Part shown: piece by piece, positions 22,655-35,123 of the stretch
How the letters are laid out: every line of letters begins with the position of its first letter
Numbering within the stretch: the first letter of the stretch is position 1
NCBI RefSeq assembly: GCF_033115175.1
Contig: NC_084831.1
Coordinates: forward strand, 8,776,540-8,840,539
From: Lepus europaeus
Taxonomy: Eukaryota; Chordata; Mammalia; Lagomorpha; Leporidae
Direction: 5' to 3'
Length of the DNA stretch: 64,000 nucleotides
Position numbers and translations under genes: made by a program
The notes under the pieces: generated by a model
What the model saw: the letters and a program-made list of their open reading frames with translations, nothing else
Databases searched by the model: none
Told to the model about the DNA's origin: nothing

Positions 22655-25561
22655 TGCAGTGTGCGGGAAATCACCCCAGCGTGGTAGTGGCGGCCCGCGA
22701 GAGCGGTCAGTGAGCAAAATTGTCAACCTAAGAGAGGTGAGGATGAGGCCAGCAATGGAACGTGCAGACATGCCTCTGTGTTTCCTAATTCTCTGGATTC
22801 TGCCTTGAAGCTGAGGCAGTTGGCCAGTGGAATGATTGCCCACTTAGCCAGCCACGCCCCTAATCTGAGTGTAGCCACTGGGTCACTCAGAGCAGCCTCC
22901 TGACCCCTCTGCATCTTGGTGACCACACCCATAAAACACATTCCCTGTATTTTAAAGAATTTCAGATTTGCCTAAGCCAAACCTGAACCTCTACTGGAGC
23001 TGAGGCATTGTTAAAAAAATTCATAGCATGAAAGACAGAGCATCAGAGAAACACAGGGAGAGAGGGAGAGGCAGAGAGATCTTCCATCCACAGATTACCC
23101 AAAATGACCACAACAGCCAGGGGTCTCCAGGTGCAATCCAGAAGCCCAGAGCTCTATCTGGATCTCACCAATGTCTCAGGGATTGAAGCACTCGGGCCAT
23201 CAGGGACTGCTTTGCCAGGCACGTGAGCAGAGAGCTGGACTGGAAGCGGGGAATGGGGACTCAAACTGGAGCTCCAGTGTGGCAAGTTGTTGTCACAAGT
23301 GCGGCCTAACCCCCGGGGCCTCGCCGGCCCTGAGCTGACCTCCTGTTGCTGGTCCTTGCTCTGCTGTCTTGGGTTTGCTGCCCTTGGGCTCCTGAAGCAG
23401 GTGTGTGCTCACCACCTCCTGCCCTGAGAGCCATGGAATGTGCAGGTGGCTCAGGGAGCATGGGTCAGGCTTCTGCTAGTGCAGGGTGCTCTGCTGGGGG
23501 TAGGCTGGGCAGGTGGGGAGGAATCTGTGGGCTTTGCCAGCCCATGCCATGGGGGAGGCTCAGGAAATCCTGTTCCCAGTCCAACTGAGAAAGAGAAGGG
23601 GAGAACATGGGCCATGTTCTAGCTCCTCCCAATAAACAGAGACTGGCAGCCGTGAGCGGGGGACCCTGCTGTCACAGATGTCACCCGGCTGCGGGATGCC
23701 TTGGCTCTTCATCCTGTTGAATGATAAAACACCCGGGGCTGGGTTCTTCGTACAGTAATGTTTCTGTAGCACACGGTTTTGGTGTCTGCACCTCCAAGAC
23801 CGGGAGCGCCTTCTGGCCAGTCTCAGTGAGGCCCTCATGGCTGACGCCCTCACAGTGGTGTGGCAGAGATCACACACCAAGACAGGAAGTGGCAGAGAGG
23901 GACAGGGGTCAGGCTTGTCCTCGTTGTGACAACCGGCTGGGTGGGAAACTAACCCAGGCACCCAGAGACCAACATGGGTCCCTTCTGGGAGTTGAATCCC
24001 CGATGGTGGAATCACCGTCCACTGCCCTCACTTCCTAGAGGTCCCTGCAGCTCTAGACACTGTCCACGGAGGACCAAGCTGCCAGCACACCGCTCTGCCA
24101 GGGCCACTCTCAGACACGGCCATACCCGGCAGCGGTCCACAAAGGCCCAGCACAAGAGTTTATCCCATTCAACGTGCACATCCTTGGTGCACCTGCCAGG
24201 CCAGAGCCGGCCAGGCTCGGAGGCCCCAGTGGCGAATGAAAAGGACCAAGGTCTTGCACGGAGCTCCCGCTCAGCGGGTGCAGTGGACAACATGGAGCTC
24301 TCCTCCTCATGGCAGATGGACAGCCCCCCAACACCCAGCCACCCACGAAAACAGCCAGTGCCAGTGACCAAGACAGCTATGCACAGGAGAAGGCAGGAGG
24401 GAGTGGGAGGGGTCCCTGGAGGGTCCGTGGGGACCCTGCCTTGCTGACAGGCGATGTTTGCACCTGCTGCAGAGGGAGGTGAGGCATCTGTGGGACGTGG
24501 GACCCTGGGGCAGGTGAGTCCAGGGAGCAGCCATGAGGCCAGCAGGGCTGGAACAGCACAGAATGGGGAGCAGAGAGCCGGCATCAGGGAGGCTGTGGGT
24601 GGGGCAGGGTGGGGACCCGAGGGCCTTCTGAGGTCTTTGGGGTTTGCTTGAGGGACACGGGAGCCCAGGTGGATGAAATGCTGAGTGTCCCCACGGGCTG
24701 CGTATGTGCAGAGGAACCAGCCTGCAGAATCCCCTGTGGGGCGGGATGCAGCCCCAGGCACGTTTGGCAAGGAGCTCACTGCTAATGGGGGGTGGCGGGG
24801 TTTCGGGGCTGCCAGGTTCAGGCCCACCCTCTGCACCTGTGGGAATGGAAAGCAGCCATGCCCCGGGCAGCCCTGCGCCCTCAGCTCTCGCAGTGCCGCC
24901 TGTCACAGAGTGGGGCCCCGCCCCGCCCCGGGCCCTGCTCCTGAGATGACAGCCCGGGCAGCTGGCCTCCGCCGCGTGTGTTCTGAGGCCATTGTGTAAG
25001 GATCCTGAACTCCTAATCCACCCGGAAACCCTGGAGGGCCCTTTCCCGAGTCCCACGCGCTGGCTGACCCGAGATGAGGTGGTGACGACTGACCTGAAGC
25101 CACCCCGCGTCAGGCAGCCGTCCGCGCTCTCCGGGTGCATGGTCTGTGCCGGCAGGGGCGTGGCTGGGGATGATTCCTGGGTCAGCCATTCCGCTGACCA
25201 TTCCTGGATCTGCCAGGGACCGGGTTGGACCAAGGGCCCGTGTGAAATCCCAAGGTGACCCTGGGCCTGGAAGCCAAGACTTTGCCTGGCTGTTTGTTGT
25301 GTAACTGGCCAAGGCGTTATCTGCGGGCACCGAAGTCCTGCCTGGTGGCAAGTGGAGGAGCCAGCTCGGGCTGTGGCCTCGCTGGGCCCGCGGCGCCCTG
25401 TCCAGAGCAGGCGGAAGGCGCCTGATAAGGACTCGCCCTCCCCTGCTCTCCACATCCCCTGCTCCTTACGCTTCCCCTGGCGCTCCTCTGTTCCTGCCTG
25501 AGGTGGAACCCAAGCCAGGCGGCATCGAACGGCCGCAGTGCCCCGCATGCCCACCTGAGAC
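22655..25561 (-). repeat. Right arm of large inverted duplication
   Basis: This is the mirror copy of 15624-18862, in opposite orientation. It lies upstream of AADACL4 exon 1 and has no exon of its own. It lacks the CSINE found at 18449-18767 in the left arm. At its outer edge similarity stops at about 25561 (gagac), next to unrelated sequence. Together the arms and the 3.8-kb spacer form a near-palindrome of about 9.9 kb. Confidence 0.9.
23011..23330 (-). mobile_element. CSINE shared by both inverted-repeat arms (right copy)
   Basis: Reverse complement of 17853-18170 with very few differences. Confidence 0.8.
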
Positions 25562-25589
25562 TCCGACAGAGGCCCTTGTCTTTAGTTAA

Positions 25590-26075
25590 ACTTGCTTCTA
25601 GCTGACATGATTAAGCTTGTGGGAGACATCGTCTCAAGACTAGAAGAAGAAAAAGGAGGCATGGGAATGAGTGATGTTGTTACCTGTGGGCCTAGGAATG
25701 CCCCACTGTTGTCCCTCTCTGCTTCTATGTAACCACGTCAGGTTCTGCTGGCTAGCACAGGCAATGGTGTTAACCCTTGCCAGGCAGTGCACGGCTCAGT
25801 ACGTGTGTGTGTGTGTGTGTGTGTGTGAAATCATCAGTAACTCTGTAGGCATGCGCAGGACTGGCTGCCATGTAGCAGCAGAATATCCCATTAAATGTGT
25901 ACATGTACCCACATAAGGGAGACAGAAGCCAAAACCATGGATAAGGAAATACCCTCTCTTTGTTCGGAGCTCAGGCTTTTGGGTAAAAAATTCCACCTGG
26001 GTCTCTTGCCAGCATAAATAATAAAAGACCGCTTCCTGTTGAAGACCTTGGTGTCTTTGTCTGCACAGGAATCCT
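25590..26075 (+). mobile_element. Retroviral LTR-like fossil
   Basis: A purine-rich tract (about 25,640-25,662) precedes a roughly 400-bp segment with a (TG)n run and an AATAAA at about 26,020, followed by a ctttgtctgcaca-type end. This layout suggests a solo LTR or the 3' end of an endogenous retrovirus of uncertain class. It is a fossil. It begins next to the outer edge of the right inverted-repeat arm. Confidence 0.4.
25804..25828. repeat. (GT)n microsatellite
   Basis: Twelve gt units inside the LTR-like fossil. Confidence 0.85.
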
Positions 26076-26783
26076 GCTGCAGGGCGGGCAGTGAGGGTGG
26101 GCGGCACTAGCTAAGGAGGAACCCTTAGTCCTGACAGCAACCCACCGCTCACTCGCTCGCTCTCTCTTTCTCTACCTTTCCAACAGGGGAAATATTTCTG
26201 AGACGCTGGGTCTTTGCTCCACGCCCTGGGGTTTCTCTTCTGTGCATGACCCCACAGTTGTTGCCACCAGCCTCTGCCTTAGGGTGAGCCCGGTGAGGCT
26301 GCTGCCGCCCACGGATGCGTCCTCCAGAGCTCGGCCAGGCATCAGCTCCCACCAGGGCACTGGGGATCTTTTGTTAGGTGATCCCTGGAGCTTCAGAGGG
26401 AGGTGCCCTGGGTGTGGCCTTGCCCCTCCCTCTCTGAAGAGGCACAGTGGAGTCAGTGCTGGAGATTCCGCAGGGAGCCGGACTAAGGGGCTCCCATAGG
26501 ATAGCGTTTGATGCATTTTGTCTGCTCTGGTTCTTTGTGCATTGCAGCCACACCAGTGCACAGGGCTGTGGTCCCTGGCTGTGGTGTGGATGCTGTTGGA
26601 CTCCCTCCATGATCCGCATGCTGGAAGCTTGGTCCTTAGGTTGGTAATCTGGGGAGGTGGGTTGGAACCTTTAAGAGGTGCGGCTCAGCAGGTGGTCCCT
26701 ATGTCAATTGACCAGGTGCCTTTGAAAGGGATTTGGTCTTTCCCACGGGCCCTGGTGAGATTGTGTGATAGAAAACTCTGCGC
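26076..26783. other. Intergenic, no feature seen
   Basis: No exon, repeat family or RNA gene recognised between the LTR-like fossil and the next CSINE. Confidence 0.45.
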
Positions 26784-27003
26784 GGGGGCCGGTGCTATGG
26801 GGGTGCTGGCATCCCCTATGGGCACTGCTTCAAGGCTGGGCTGCTCCAGTTTCAATCCAGCTCCCTGCTAATGCACTTGGGAAAGCAGTAGAAGATGGCC
26901 CAAGTGCTTGGGCCCCTGCACCCACATGGGAAGCCCAGAAGAAGCTCCTGGCTCCTGGCTTCAGAGCGACCCAGCTCTGGCCATTGCAGCCATTTGAGAT
27001 GAG
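26784..27003 (+). mobile_element. CSINE, 3' truncated
   Basis: Head gggggccggtgctatggggg through agccatttgagatga; the CT-rich tail is absent. Confidence 0.8.
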
Positions 27004-27204
27004 ATTCTAAATTGACATTGTAGTCAAAGGCTTAATAAATAAAAAGTTCAATGAATAGAAAGTGAAGAGACCACAGTCCAGCAGGACAATAGACAAGGGG
27101 TGATTGTGTTAGTGATGAAAGCTGGCTAACAAAACCCTTTAGTCTAATATTAGCAAGATTCACCTACAAGAATACCTCTGAGAGTCTGTGGAAAATGGAA
27201 TTAA

Positions 27205-27877
27205 GAGGCTGGTGCTGTGGCGTAGTGGATAAAGCTGCCGCCTGCAGTGCCAGCATCCAGTATGGGTGTCGGTTTGAGTCCTGCCTGCTCCACTTCTTTT
27301 TTTTTTTTTTTTTTTTTTTTTTACAGGCAGAGTGGACAGTGAGGGAGAGACAGAGAGAAAGGTCTTCCTTTGCCGTTGGTTCACTCTCCAATGGCCACTG
27401 TGCTGATCCGAAGCCAGGAGCCAGGTGCTTCTCCTGGTCTCCCATGGGGTGCAGGGCCCAAGAACTTGGGCCATCCTCCACTGCACTCCCTGGCCACAGC
27501 AGAGAGCTGGCCTGGAAGAGGGGCAACTGGGACAGAATCCGGTGCCCCGACCGGGACTAGAACCTGGTGTGCCGGCGCCGCAAGGCAGAGGATTAGCCTA
27601 TTGAGCCGTGGCGCTAGCCGCCTGCTCCACTTCTGATCCAGCTCTCTGCTATGGCCTGGGAGGGCAGTAGAAGATGGCTCAAGTCCTTGGGCCCCTGTAC
27701 CTGCATGGGAGACCTGGAAGAAGCTCCTGGCTTCAGATCGGCACAGCTCCAGCCATTGCAGCCAACTGGGGAGTGAGCCTGTGATGGAAGACCTCTCTCT
27801 CTCTCTCTATCTGCCTCTCCTTCTCTTTCTGTGTAACTCTGACTTTCAAATAAATAAATAAATCTTTAAAGAAATAA
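27205..27877 (+). mobile_element. Older CSINE split by a CSINE2
   Basis: The outer copy runs 27205-27297 and 27621-27877 with flanks resembling aaaatggaattaa. The insertion sits in its middle. Confidence 0.88.
27298..27620 (-). mobile_element. CSINE2 nested in an older CSINE
   Basis: Duplication cctgctccacttct at 27284-27297 and 27621-27634 is taken from the host SINE. Confidence 0.93.
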
Positions 27878-27898
27878 AATGGAATTAAAAGATATGTG

Positions 27899-28180
27899 TG
27901 GGGGCTGGCAGTGTGGCACAGGGTGCTGAGCTGCCGTCTACCTTGGTGGCATCCCATATCAGAGCGCTGGTTCAACTCCTGGCTGCTCCACTTCCAATCC
28001 AGCTCCCTGCTAATGTGCCTGGGAAAGGAGTGGAAGATGGTCCAAGTGCTTGGGCCCCTGCACCCACGTGGGAGACCTGGACGGAGCTTCTGGTTCCCGG
28101 CTTGGCTTGGGCCAGCCCCAGCTGTTGTGGCCATTTGGGGAGTGGACCAGTGGATAGAAGATCTCTCCCTGTTTCCTTTA
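27899..28180 (+). mobile_element. CSINE
   Basis: Head ggggctggcagtgtggcaca to gatagaagatctctccc; tail lost. Confidence 0.8.
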
Positions 28181-28649
28181 TTGCTTTCAGTGTCCCTCAG
28201 CCGACTTTGTCTACTCCGAGGGAGGAAGGTGTTTCCGTGTGTCTGTGTAGAAGTGTGACTGTTTCAACCACTACGTTCTGATCTGCAACACGTCTGAAAT
28301 GCATTTTTTGCGGATGGTAAGAGCTCATGCCTTCCTCACAGCGCTGTCCTGAGCGTAGATCCGTCTCTGGCCTCTGTTCTGTTACAGCGGTCTGTCTGTG
28401 CTGGAACCACGCCGTCTGATTGCGGCGGCTTCTGATCATTTTGCCATCTGATGCTATGCATCTTCTTGGTGCCTTGCATCTCCATGTGAATTTTAAAATC
28501 CACTTGCCCATCTCTGCAACAGCAGCAACAAAAGGGCTCAGATTTTGATTGGGAATGATTCAAGCCAGAGGCTAATTTGTGGAGAATTATCATTTTTCAT
28601 TATTGAGTCTATTCACAAAAAATTGTATTTTTCCAAGTATTTTATTATT

Positions 28650-29328
28650 TTTATAAAGAGTTATTTCTTTCTTTGAAAGGCAGAGTGATAGAGAGAGAGC
28701 GAGAGCAAGAGAGAGAGAGAGAGATGCCTGTGCTGTGGCACAGTAGGTTAATACCCTGGCCTGAAGCGCCAGCATCCCATATGGGAACCAGTTTGAGTCC
28801 TGGCTGCTTCACTTCCATTCCAGCTCTCTGCTGTGGCCTGGGAAAGCAGTGGAAGATGGCCCAAGTCCTTGGGCCCCTGTACCCACCTGGGAGACCGGAA
28901 GGAAGCTCCAGGCTCCTGGCTTCAGATCAGTGCAGTTGCGGCCGTTGTGGCCATTTGGGGAGTGAACCAGCGGATGGAAGACCTCTCTCTCTTTCTGCCT
29001 CTCCTCTCTCTGTGTAACTCTGACTTTCAAATAAATAAATAAATCTTAGAGAGAGAGAGAGAGGGAGATAATCCATCTGCTGATTCACTTCCCAAATGGC
29101 TTCAACAGCTAGGACTGTGCAGACTGAAGCCAGGAGCCAGAAACTCTATCCAGGTCTCCCACATGGGTGGCAGGGACCCAAGCACTTGGGCGTCTTCTGT
29201 TGCCTTCCATGGTGCCCTAGCAGGGAGCTGGATCCGAAGTGGAGGAGCTGGCGTTCAAACCAGCACTTGGATACGGGATGCTGGTGTTTGAGTGGGAGCT
29301 GAACCCTCTGCGCCATAACTCAGGTCCT
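28650..29328 (-). mobile_element. CSINE split by another CSINE
   Basis: The reversed outer copy consists of 28650-28723 and 29049-29328. The gap holds a plus-strand copy inserted in its (GA)n stretch. Confidence 0.8.
28724..29048 (+). mobile_element. CSINE nested in a CSINE
   Basis: Head atgcctgtgctgtggcacag to tail aataaataaataaatctta, sitting within the GA tract of the minus-strand host copy. Confidence 0.85.
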
Positions 29329-29429
29329 TCTCCATGTATTTTAGTTTAGTGTTAATTTCTTTCAATAATGCTGTATTGTTTTCACTATGGAGATTAGCAC
29401 ATTTTTCCAGTGGATTTATTCCTAGCTAA

Positions 29430-29580
29430 TTGAGTTTTTTTTAAATTTATTAGGAAGGCAGAGTTAGAGAGAGAGAGAGAGGCAGAGAGAGAAAAAGAGG
29501 GAGAGAGAGAGAGAGGTCTCCCATCTGCTGGTTCACTCCCCAGATGGCTACAACAGCTGGGGTTAGACCAGGCCAAAGAG
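29430..29580 (-). mobile_element. CSINE 3' half
   Basis: T-run, GA tract and tctgctggttcactcccc are present; the head half is missing. Confidence 0.75.
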
Positions 29581-32500
29581 TGAAGCGATGTTAAATTGTT
29601 CCGTGCCTGCGTGGTTATTCCACGCTATCCACTGTGAAGCCGCGATAACCTCACTAGGGGCTAAGACGGCTATGATGAGGATTCGATCAAGATGGCTTCA
29701 GGTTTGCCCTGACCTGTCCTTGGGGCAGAGAAGGCTCCTGGAACACGAAGCTTGGTCCCGGCTGTTCCCAGAAGCCCCTCAGAAGTGGGGAGCTGCGTGC
29801 CGCCCGGGACCCTCCCCACTCACGGACGGGTGAGCAAACACCTTTGGATGCTGCAGAGGGACAAACTCGCTCACAGGCACACACACAGTTTTCCAAATCC
29901 TGCTCCATCTTGCAGCCACGTGGTGGAGAAGCTGTGCCAGCCGCCGAGGGCACCTCGGGACATGGGTCACGTTTGAATGAGCAGCCCCTCTTCCCTCTGG
30001 GGCGTGGGCCCCCCTGTGGGGTCCCCCACACTGCGTTGTAGGAAGACCCCAGAGGCGCTAGCTGCTTCATGCTGTGTCCGCAGGATCCCCGCGGGGCCTC
30101 CACACCGCGGCTCCTGAGCCCGTGGCCAGGTGCACCTGCGTGGGCGTCTTCTTCCTGTGTTTCTTAGTCCAGGAAGGTGTTTTCAGATCAGTAACTTGCA
30201 GCTCTTTTCCTTTAAAACAGGGGTGGGGGATGCCCGGCCCACAGGACGTCCGTTGTGCAAGGCCCGCGAAGTCCCTGGATCTGGTCCTGCCAAGGCAACT
30301 GCAGGTGGGCCTCAAGATTCAGTGCGCAGGCTAACCTTCAGGTGGGTTGTTCGGTGTGGCCCATGACCGATGCGATAAATATCTGGATGACCCTTGGCAG
30401 AAGAAGGTTCCCAGCTTCCTCGTAGTTCCTTCCGCAGAGGGCTTGTGCTCAGAGAGGATCAAAGCGTGTGCAATGAAATAGCAATAAAACGTGCACAGCA
30501 GTGCGCACCTGCTGGGGTGCTGGGGAGAGCAGGAGGAAGTGAAGGCAAGTGTGTCTCTGAAGGCACCAACGCGAGTGGCCACACCAGCCAGGCCTGGGTG
30601 CCCAGCAGGAGGGAGAAGAGAATTCTGCGTCTTCAGGTGGTGCCTGCTAGCTGGGAGAAAGGTGTAGAGGGGCGGGGCCTTGCTGCCGGCAACTTCTTAC
30701 AGGCGTCTTTAGTGGTGCAGAAGCAGATGTCACACGCCTCTTTCTCCAAGCCAGAGGGCCTTGGCTGGGCACTGCTGCCCGCCCATGGCAGGCGGGTCAG
30801 GCTCCTTTCCCCAGAGATGTCTGTGCTCTGATCCCAGAGCCTGTCAACTTCCAAAAAGGCAAAATGGACTCTGCATGTGCGAGTACATTCAGGACTTGGG
30901 GTGGGGACATAGCTCTGGGTCCTCTGGGGCCCATGCAGTCATTCAGGTCCTTACACGAGGTGGGTGGAGGGGAGGCCATGGTGGAAGCAGAGGGCACAGT
31001 GGAGGGGGAAGGGGTCTCAACCAGGCACGCAGGTGGCTTCCAGGAGCCGGAGGCCGGAGGAGGGCAGATCTAAGACCCCCAGGAGGAGCCGGCCCTGCCA
31101 ACAGCTCGATTTCAGATTTCCGACCTCTGAATGGAGGAGGGTGAAGTCGTGTGACTTCCATTGTCATCTGCTGCCCACCTCCGTGTAACCTCAGCGGTCA
31201 TCGAGATACAGAACAGGAGACAAGGAAGTGCAGATCTAAGTATCCCCGCACTGGACGCTGCCCCCTGCCTCCCAGGTGTGCTCTCGCCATCTTCCTCCAC
31301 CTGTTCACCTGTTCTGGGCGCTGGGATCTGAGCTTTGTGGGCCCAACCGTGGGCTCATCGGCCTTCTGCCTTCCCTAAGGGTTTAGGGCATGGGGGCAGT
31401 GGTGTGGGAACTTGGGGAGAGAGAAGAGTGGCTGGGGGAGTTTGTCCCCCAGAGCTATGCTGGTGTTGCCGTGGGCAAACTGTAGGTCAGCTCCTGCTAG
31501 GGAGCCCTGTCCACACAGCCTCGGCTTCTGCTATCCACCCCCCTCCCAGGAGCTTCGGCCCTGCAGTTACCAGCCGTGCTATCCTGTGCGTCCTCCAACC
31601 AGTCGCTCATTAGACTCCGACAATGGCCCTGCTGGGAGTGTCCCTCTATTTCCTCCTGAGACTCTGACGGCTGCATGGCTCTGCTTTCTGTTACGGCTGA
31701 TGTTCAGAGGGGTGGTGCAGGGTGTGGGCAGGTGCGCCGGCTGATAGTAGGGACCCCTCCCAGGCCGCACTGCACACGCACACTGGGGCCCTGGTCCCAG
31801 GGAGCAGACAGCCCCCCTCTTCTGTAGGCAGGCAGCTCTGCAGACGCCCAGGCAGGCTCAGCACCGCCTCTCCAAGTCTCAGAAAAAACCACTTCTCCCT
31901 CCCCATCCGGCTCAGAGCAGTGGAAAGGAGGGGGTGCAGCCTATTACCCCTCCTCGTGGAGATCCCTTTGCCCTGGGGTTCGTGCACCCCGAGGCATCCT
32001 AGCTTGTGTGCACGGACAAGGCAGGAACCCCTCCATCCTCTGGGAGAACCAGATGGGATGGAGGACGGCCTCTGTTAGGGTCGATCTCTGTCTCCCCAGA
32101 CTCATAGTCGAGGTCCTGACCCCCAGCACCTCGGCGTGGGACCTGAAGTGGGAATGGTGTCTTGGCCTTTCCAGAGGTACTCAAGGTGAGGTGAGGTCGT
32201 GAGGGTGGGCCTTAGCCCACCACGACCTGTCCTTGCAAAGACCTGGGAGAAAACAGTGGCCACCAGCCAACCCGGCGGCCCGAGGCAGGTCCTCCCTCAC
32301 AGCCTCGGAGGGAACCCGTCCTGGGTTTTGCACTTCCAGCCTCCCTCCAGTACAGTGAAATACACTTGTTGCATAAGCCACGCCCCCGCCTGTGGTACTT
32401 TGTTACCGCAGCTGCAGCAGGTGCAGCAGGTGCCGTCCCTAATGAGCATACGATTGTATCTGCCTGTGAGTCCAACAAACAGCCAACAGAAAAATCCAAT

Positions 32501-33085
32501 AGAAACCCCGAGAGCCTTAAGGAAAATCGAGGAGTGCTGAGTCACCGTGAAAACACAAAAGCAGCAGGAATACTTGTCCCGGGGCCACGGACTCCTGCAC
32601 GGCCGGCCCCAAGGGTTCCGAACGCCACGGTCAAACTGGCATTTACTCTGTGTGCTGGAGGCTGGCACCAGCGCCCAGCCCTCCCTTCCGGGTCTTTCCC
32701 AGGTACAGGGACTGAATGCATGGAGCAGCTGTTCCCAGGCTCACTCTCTCCAGGAGCATTCTGGGTGGGATTTTGCCACACAGAAACCTCCTAGGAAGCA
32801 TTGGAAGGCTGGAAGCAGAAGTTACTTTTCCCCTGTGCAGCGTGTGTGCGTAAGCAGACACAGGATGTGCAGCTTTGCTGACAGCTCCCAGGTGTTCTGT
32901 GGACAATCACCTGCTGCCGCAGGGTGCCAGTCAGCCTGCTTGTCTCCTGCAGCACCTGCGGCTCCTGCTCAGGGAAGGCCTGCCAACAGCTGTGCGGGTT
33001 TCCAGCTCCCGCGACCAAATCTCACTCAGCTTGGGAGAAGAGAGGCTGTGTGGTAGGAAAACGCCACAAATTCGCCAAACTCCAT
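29581..33085. other. Intergenic between the two AADACL genes
   Basis: Apart from the hAT-like relic at 30217-30412, no exon, RNA or repeat is recognised. It is fairly GC-rich with many short open frames on both strands, none resembling a known protein. Shared regulatory DNA of the divergent genes could lie here, but nothing shows it. Confidence 0.5.
30217..30412 (+). mobile_element. hAT-like short DNA transposon relic
   Basis: The left end caggggtgggggatgcccgg with a following cggcccacagg, and the right part aaatatctggatgacccttg then gcagaagaaggttccc, resemble a nonautonomous hAT element with partial inverted ends. The exact family is not certain. Confidence 0.45.
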
Positions 33086-33123
33086 TTTTTTAATGTTTTG
33101 TTTAGTTATTTGAAAGACAGAGC

Positions 33124-33168
<45 letters not shown>

Positions 33169-33423
33169 TCTATCTGCTGGTTCACTCCCCAAATGGCTGC
33201 AATGGCCAGGGCTAGGCCAAGTTGAAGCCAGGAGCCAGGAGCTTCTTCCAGGTCTCCCACGTGGGTGCAGGGGTGAAGGACTTAGGCCATCTTCTGCTGC
33301 TTTCCCAGGCACATTAGCAGGGAGCTGGACCGGAAGTGGAGCAGCCTGGACTTGAACTGGCGCCCATATGGGATGCTGGCACTGTAGGTGGCAGCTTTAC
33401 CCACAACGTCACAGCGCTGGCCC
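33086..33423 (-). mobile_element. CSINE
   Basis: Full-length reversed copy with a long (GA)n tract and the end cacagcgctggcccc. Confidence 0.88.
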
Positions 33424-33429
33424 CTTATG

Positions 33430-34545
33430 TATTGTAAAAGGATCTTTTTAAGCATGATACAAAAGTAAAGACCTTAAGAGATGACAGGTTTCATTGCAAA
33501 AATTATAATGATAAATACAGAAAACATAGATTAAAAGGCAAACAATAAACTTGAAAAAAGGGGGGTTGCAACCAGGGATGGACTGTTGGCTGAGTGATTG
33601 GAAGGCTGGTCAGGACCCCTGCATCCCATATCACAACGCCTGGGTTCAATACCCGGCTCCAGCTCCTGGCTACTGCAGACCCTGGGAGAAGTGATTAGGT
33701 CCCTGCTGCCCACATGGGAGCCCTGGCTTGAGTTCCCAGCTCTCAACTTCAGTCTGGACCATTTCTGGCCACTGTGGGCATTTGGGGTGGACCAGTGGAT
33801 GGGAGTTTTCTCTGTCTGCCCCTCTCTCTGTGTCTCTGTTCTTCAACAAAGTAAATACAATTTAAATCCTGTTTGCAGCCACATGACAGAGGTTCAATAT
33901 CCTTACTATGCACAGGGCACACACAAGTCACAGCAAAAAGAGAGACACATCAGTAGAAAAGGAAATAAAATAAATTCACGTGAATCCACGAAACAAATTC
34001 CAATGCTCAGTGGGACAGGAAGCAGCGTTCCACTGTGCTGGAAAGGAGGCAATGCAAACTGAAGCAACACTGCAATGTAAGTTTAAAAACTCAGACTATT
34101 CCAGTTCAGACACAATGATTAATACCCAGTGTTGGCGGGAGGACTGGAAGCAATCGGTTTTGTTACACTCAGAGTTGGGATGCGAATGGATACAACTTTT
34201 CTGGGATAATGTGTTCATATGGATCGAAAGCCTGAAAACAATTTTATTTTTGAACCAATAGTTTTCTACAGAAGTGATTGGGTCTTGTCCAAAGATAGGA
34301 AAATCAGACAATCTTGGTTTCTAACAATAGGAATTTGGGTAATAAATGACAGCACAGACAAGCAAGGGAGCAACAAAGTATTCTACAGGCACTGAAAGTT
34401 ACGTCATAGGATTTAGTGTATTGGCTTGGAAGAGTGACAGAGAAGGTTACAAAGAATATGTCCCCTAGGCTCCTATGAAAATACACACACACATCCATGT
34501 GCATACCATAAAGGCACCTGCACACGCATGTGCAGACCTGCGTGG
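33430..34545 (+). mobile_element. Old L1 (L1M-type) ORF2-end and 3' relic
   Basis: Diverged fragments follow the order of an L1 3' half: an ORF2 tail region at 33430-33560, aatacccagtgttggcggga near 34122, and a final segment with gttacaaagaatatgt near 34446. A CSINE-like copy interrupts it at 33570-33865. No frame survives. Confidence 0.65.
33570..33865 (+). mobile_element. CSINE-like, divergent subtype, within L1M relic
   Basis: Has gcatcccatatcacaacgcc, cacatgggagccctgg and gtggaccagtggatggga. It belongs to a subtype with a head unlike the main family. Confidence 0.65.
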
Positions 34546-34554
34546 ATCCAGCCT

Positions 34555-34805
34555 TTTAATAAAGAAAGAGATCCCACCCACTGGTTCACTCCTCAAATGT
34601 ACACCAAGGCTGGGCCGTGGCTGGGGCCAAAGTTGGGAGCTGAGAACTCTATCCGGGTCTCCAATATGGGTGCAGGAACCCAGTTTCTGGACTCATCCCC
34701 CTCCGCGCCTCCCAGGATCTACATTAGCAGGAAACTGTAGTTAGGAGTTGGAGCTGGGAATCGAATCCTGGAACTCCCATGCGGGATGTAGCAGGCAACT
34801 ATACC
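34555..34805 (-). mobile_element. CSINE, decayed
   Basis: Reversed body with cactggttcactcctcaaat and attagcaggaaactg; the ends are poor. Confidence 0.65.
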
Positions 34806-35123
34806 TGCTCCCAGATCCAGATGTTGCGGGACTGAAATGTGTACGGTTTGGAGGAATTTCTTCTAGAAGAATATGTAAAATTATACATCTGATTTAGATT
34901 AAAAGGCAAAAATATATTTAGAACAAGAAGCCATAGCAAGTTACGCATCTGAAAAAGCCAAACGTACTACAGGTATCACAAAAATCGTGGGAATCTCACA
35001 TGAACACTGAGCGCAGTTTTGTGTTGCCGGCGAGGGACCTGCAGCTTGAGCTGTCAGCGTGGAGGAGTCCCAGTGAGGACTCAGCGTGGTGCGCCTTGCT
35101 CGGACAATTGGAACAACAGTGCT

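Noticed and set aside
22149-22808. Open frames with repeated themes such as SSLLWPG and WALHP, here and at many other places
   Set aside because: These are translations of CSINE copies; the same peptide recurs wherever the SINE lies.
24307-25554. A 415-codon open frame in the right arm
   Set aside because: It lies in another frame of the same duplicated DNA, resembles no family and has no counterpart of equal length in the left arm.
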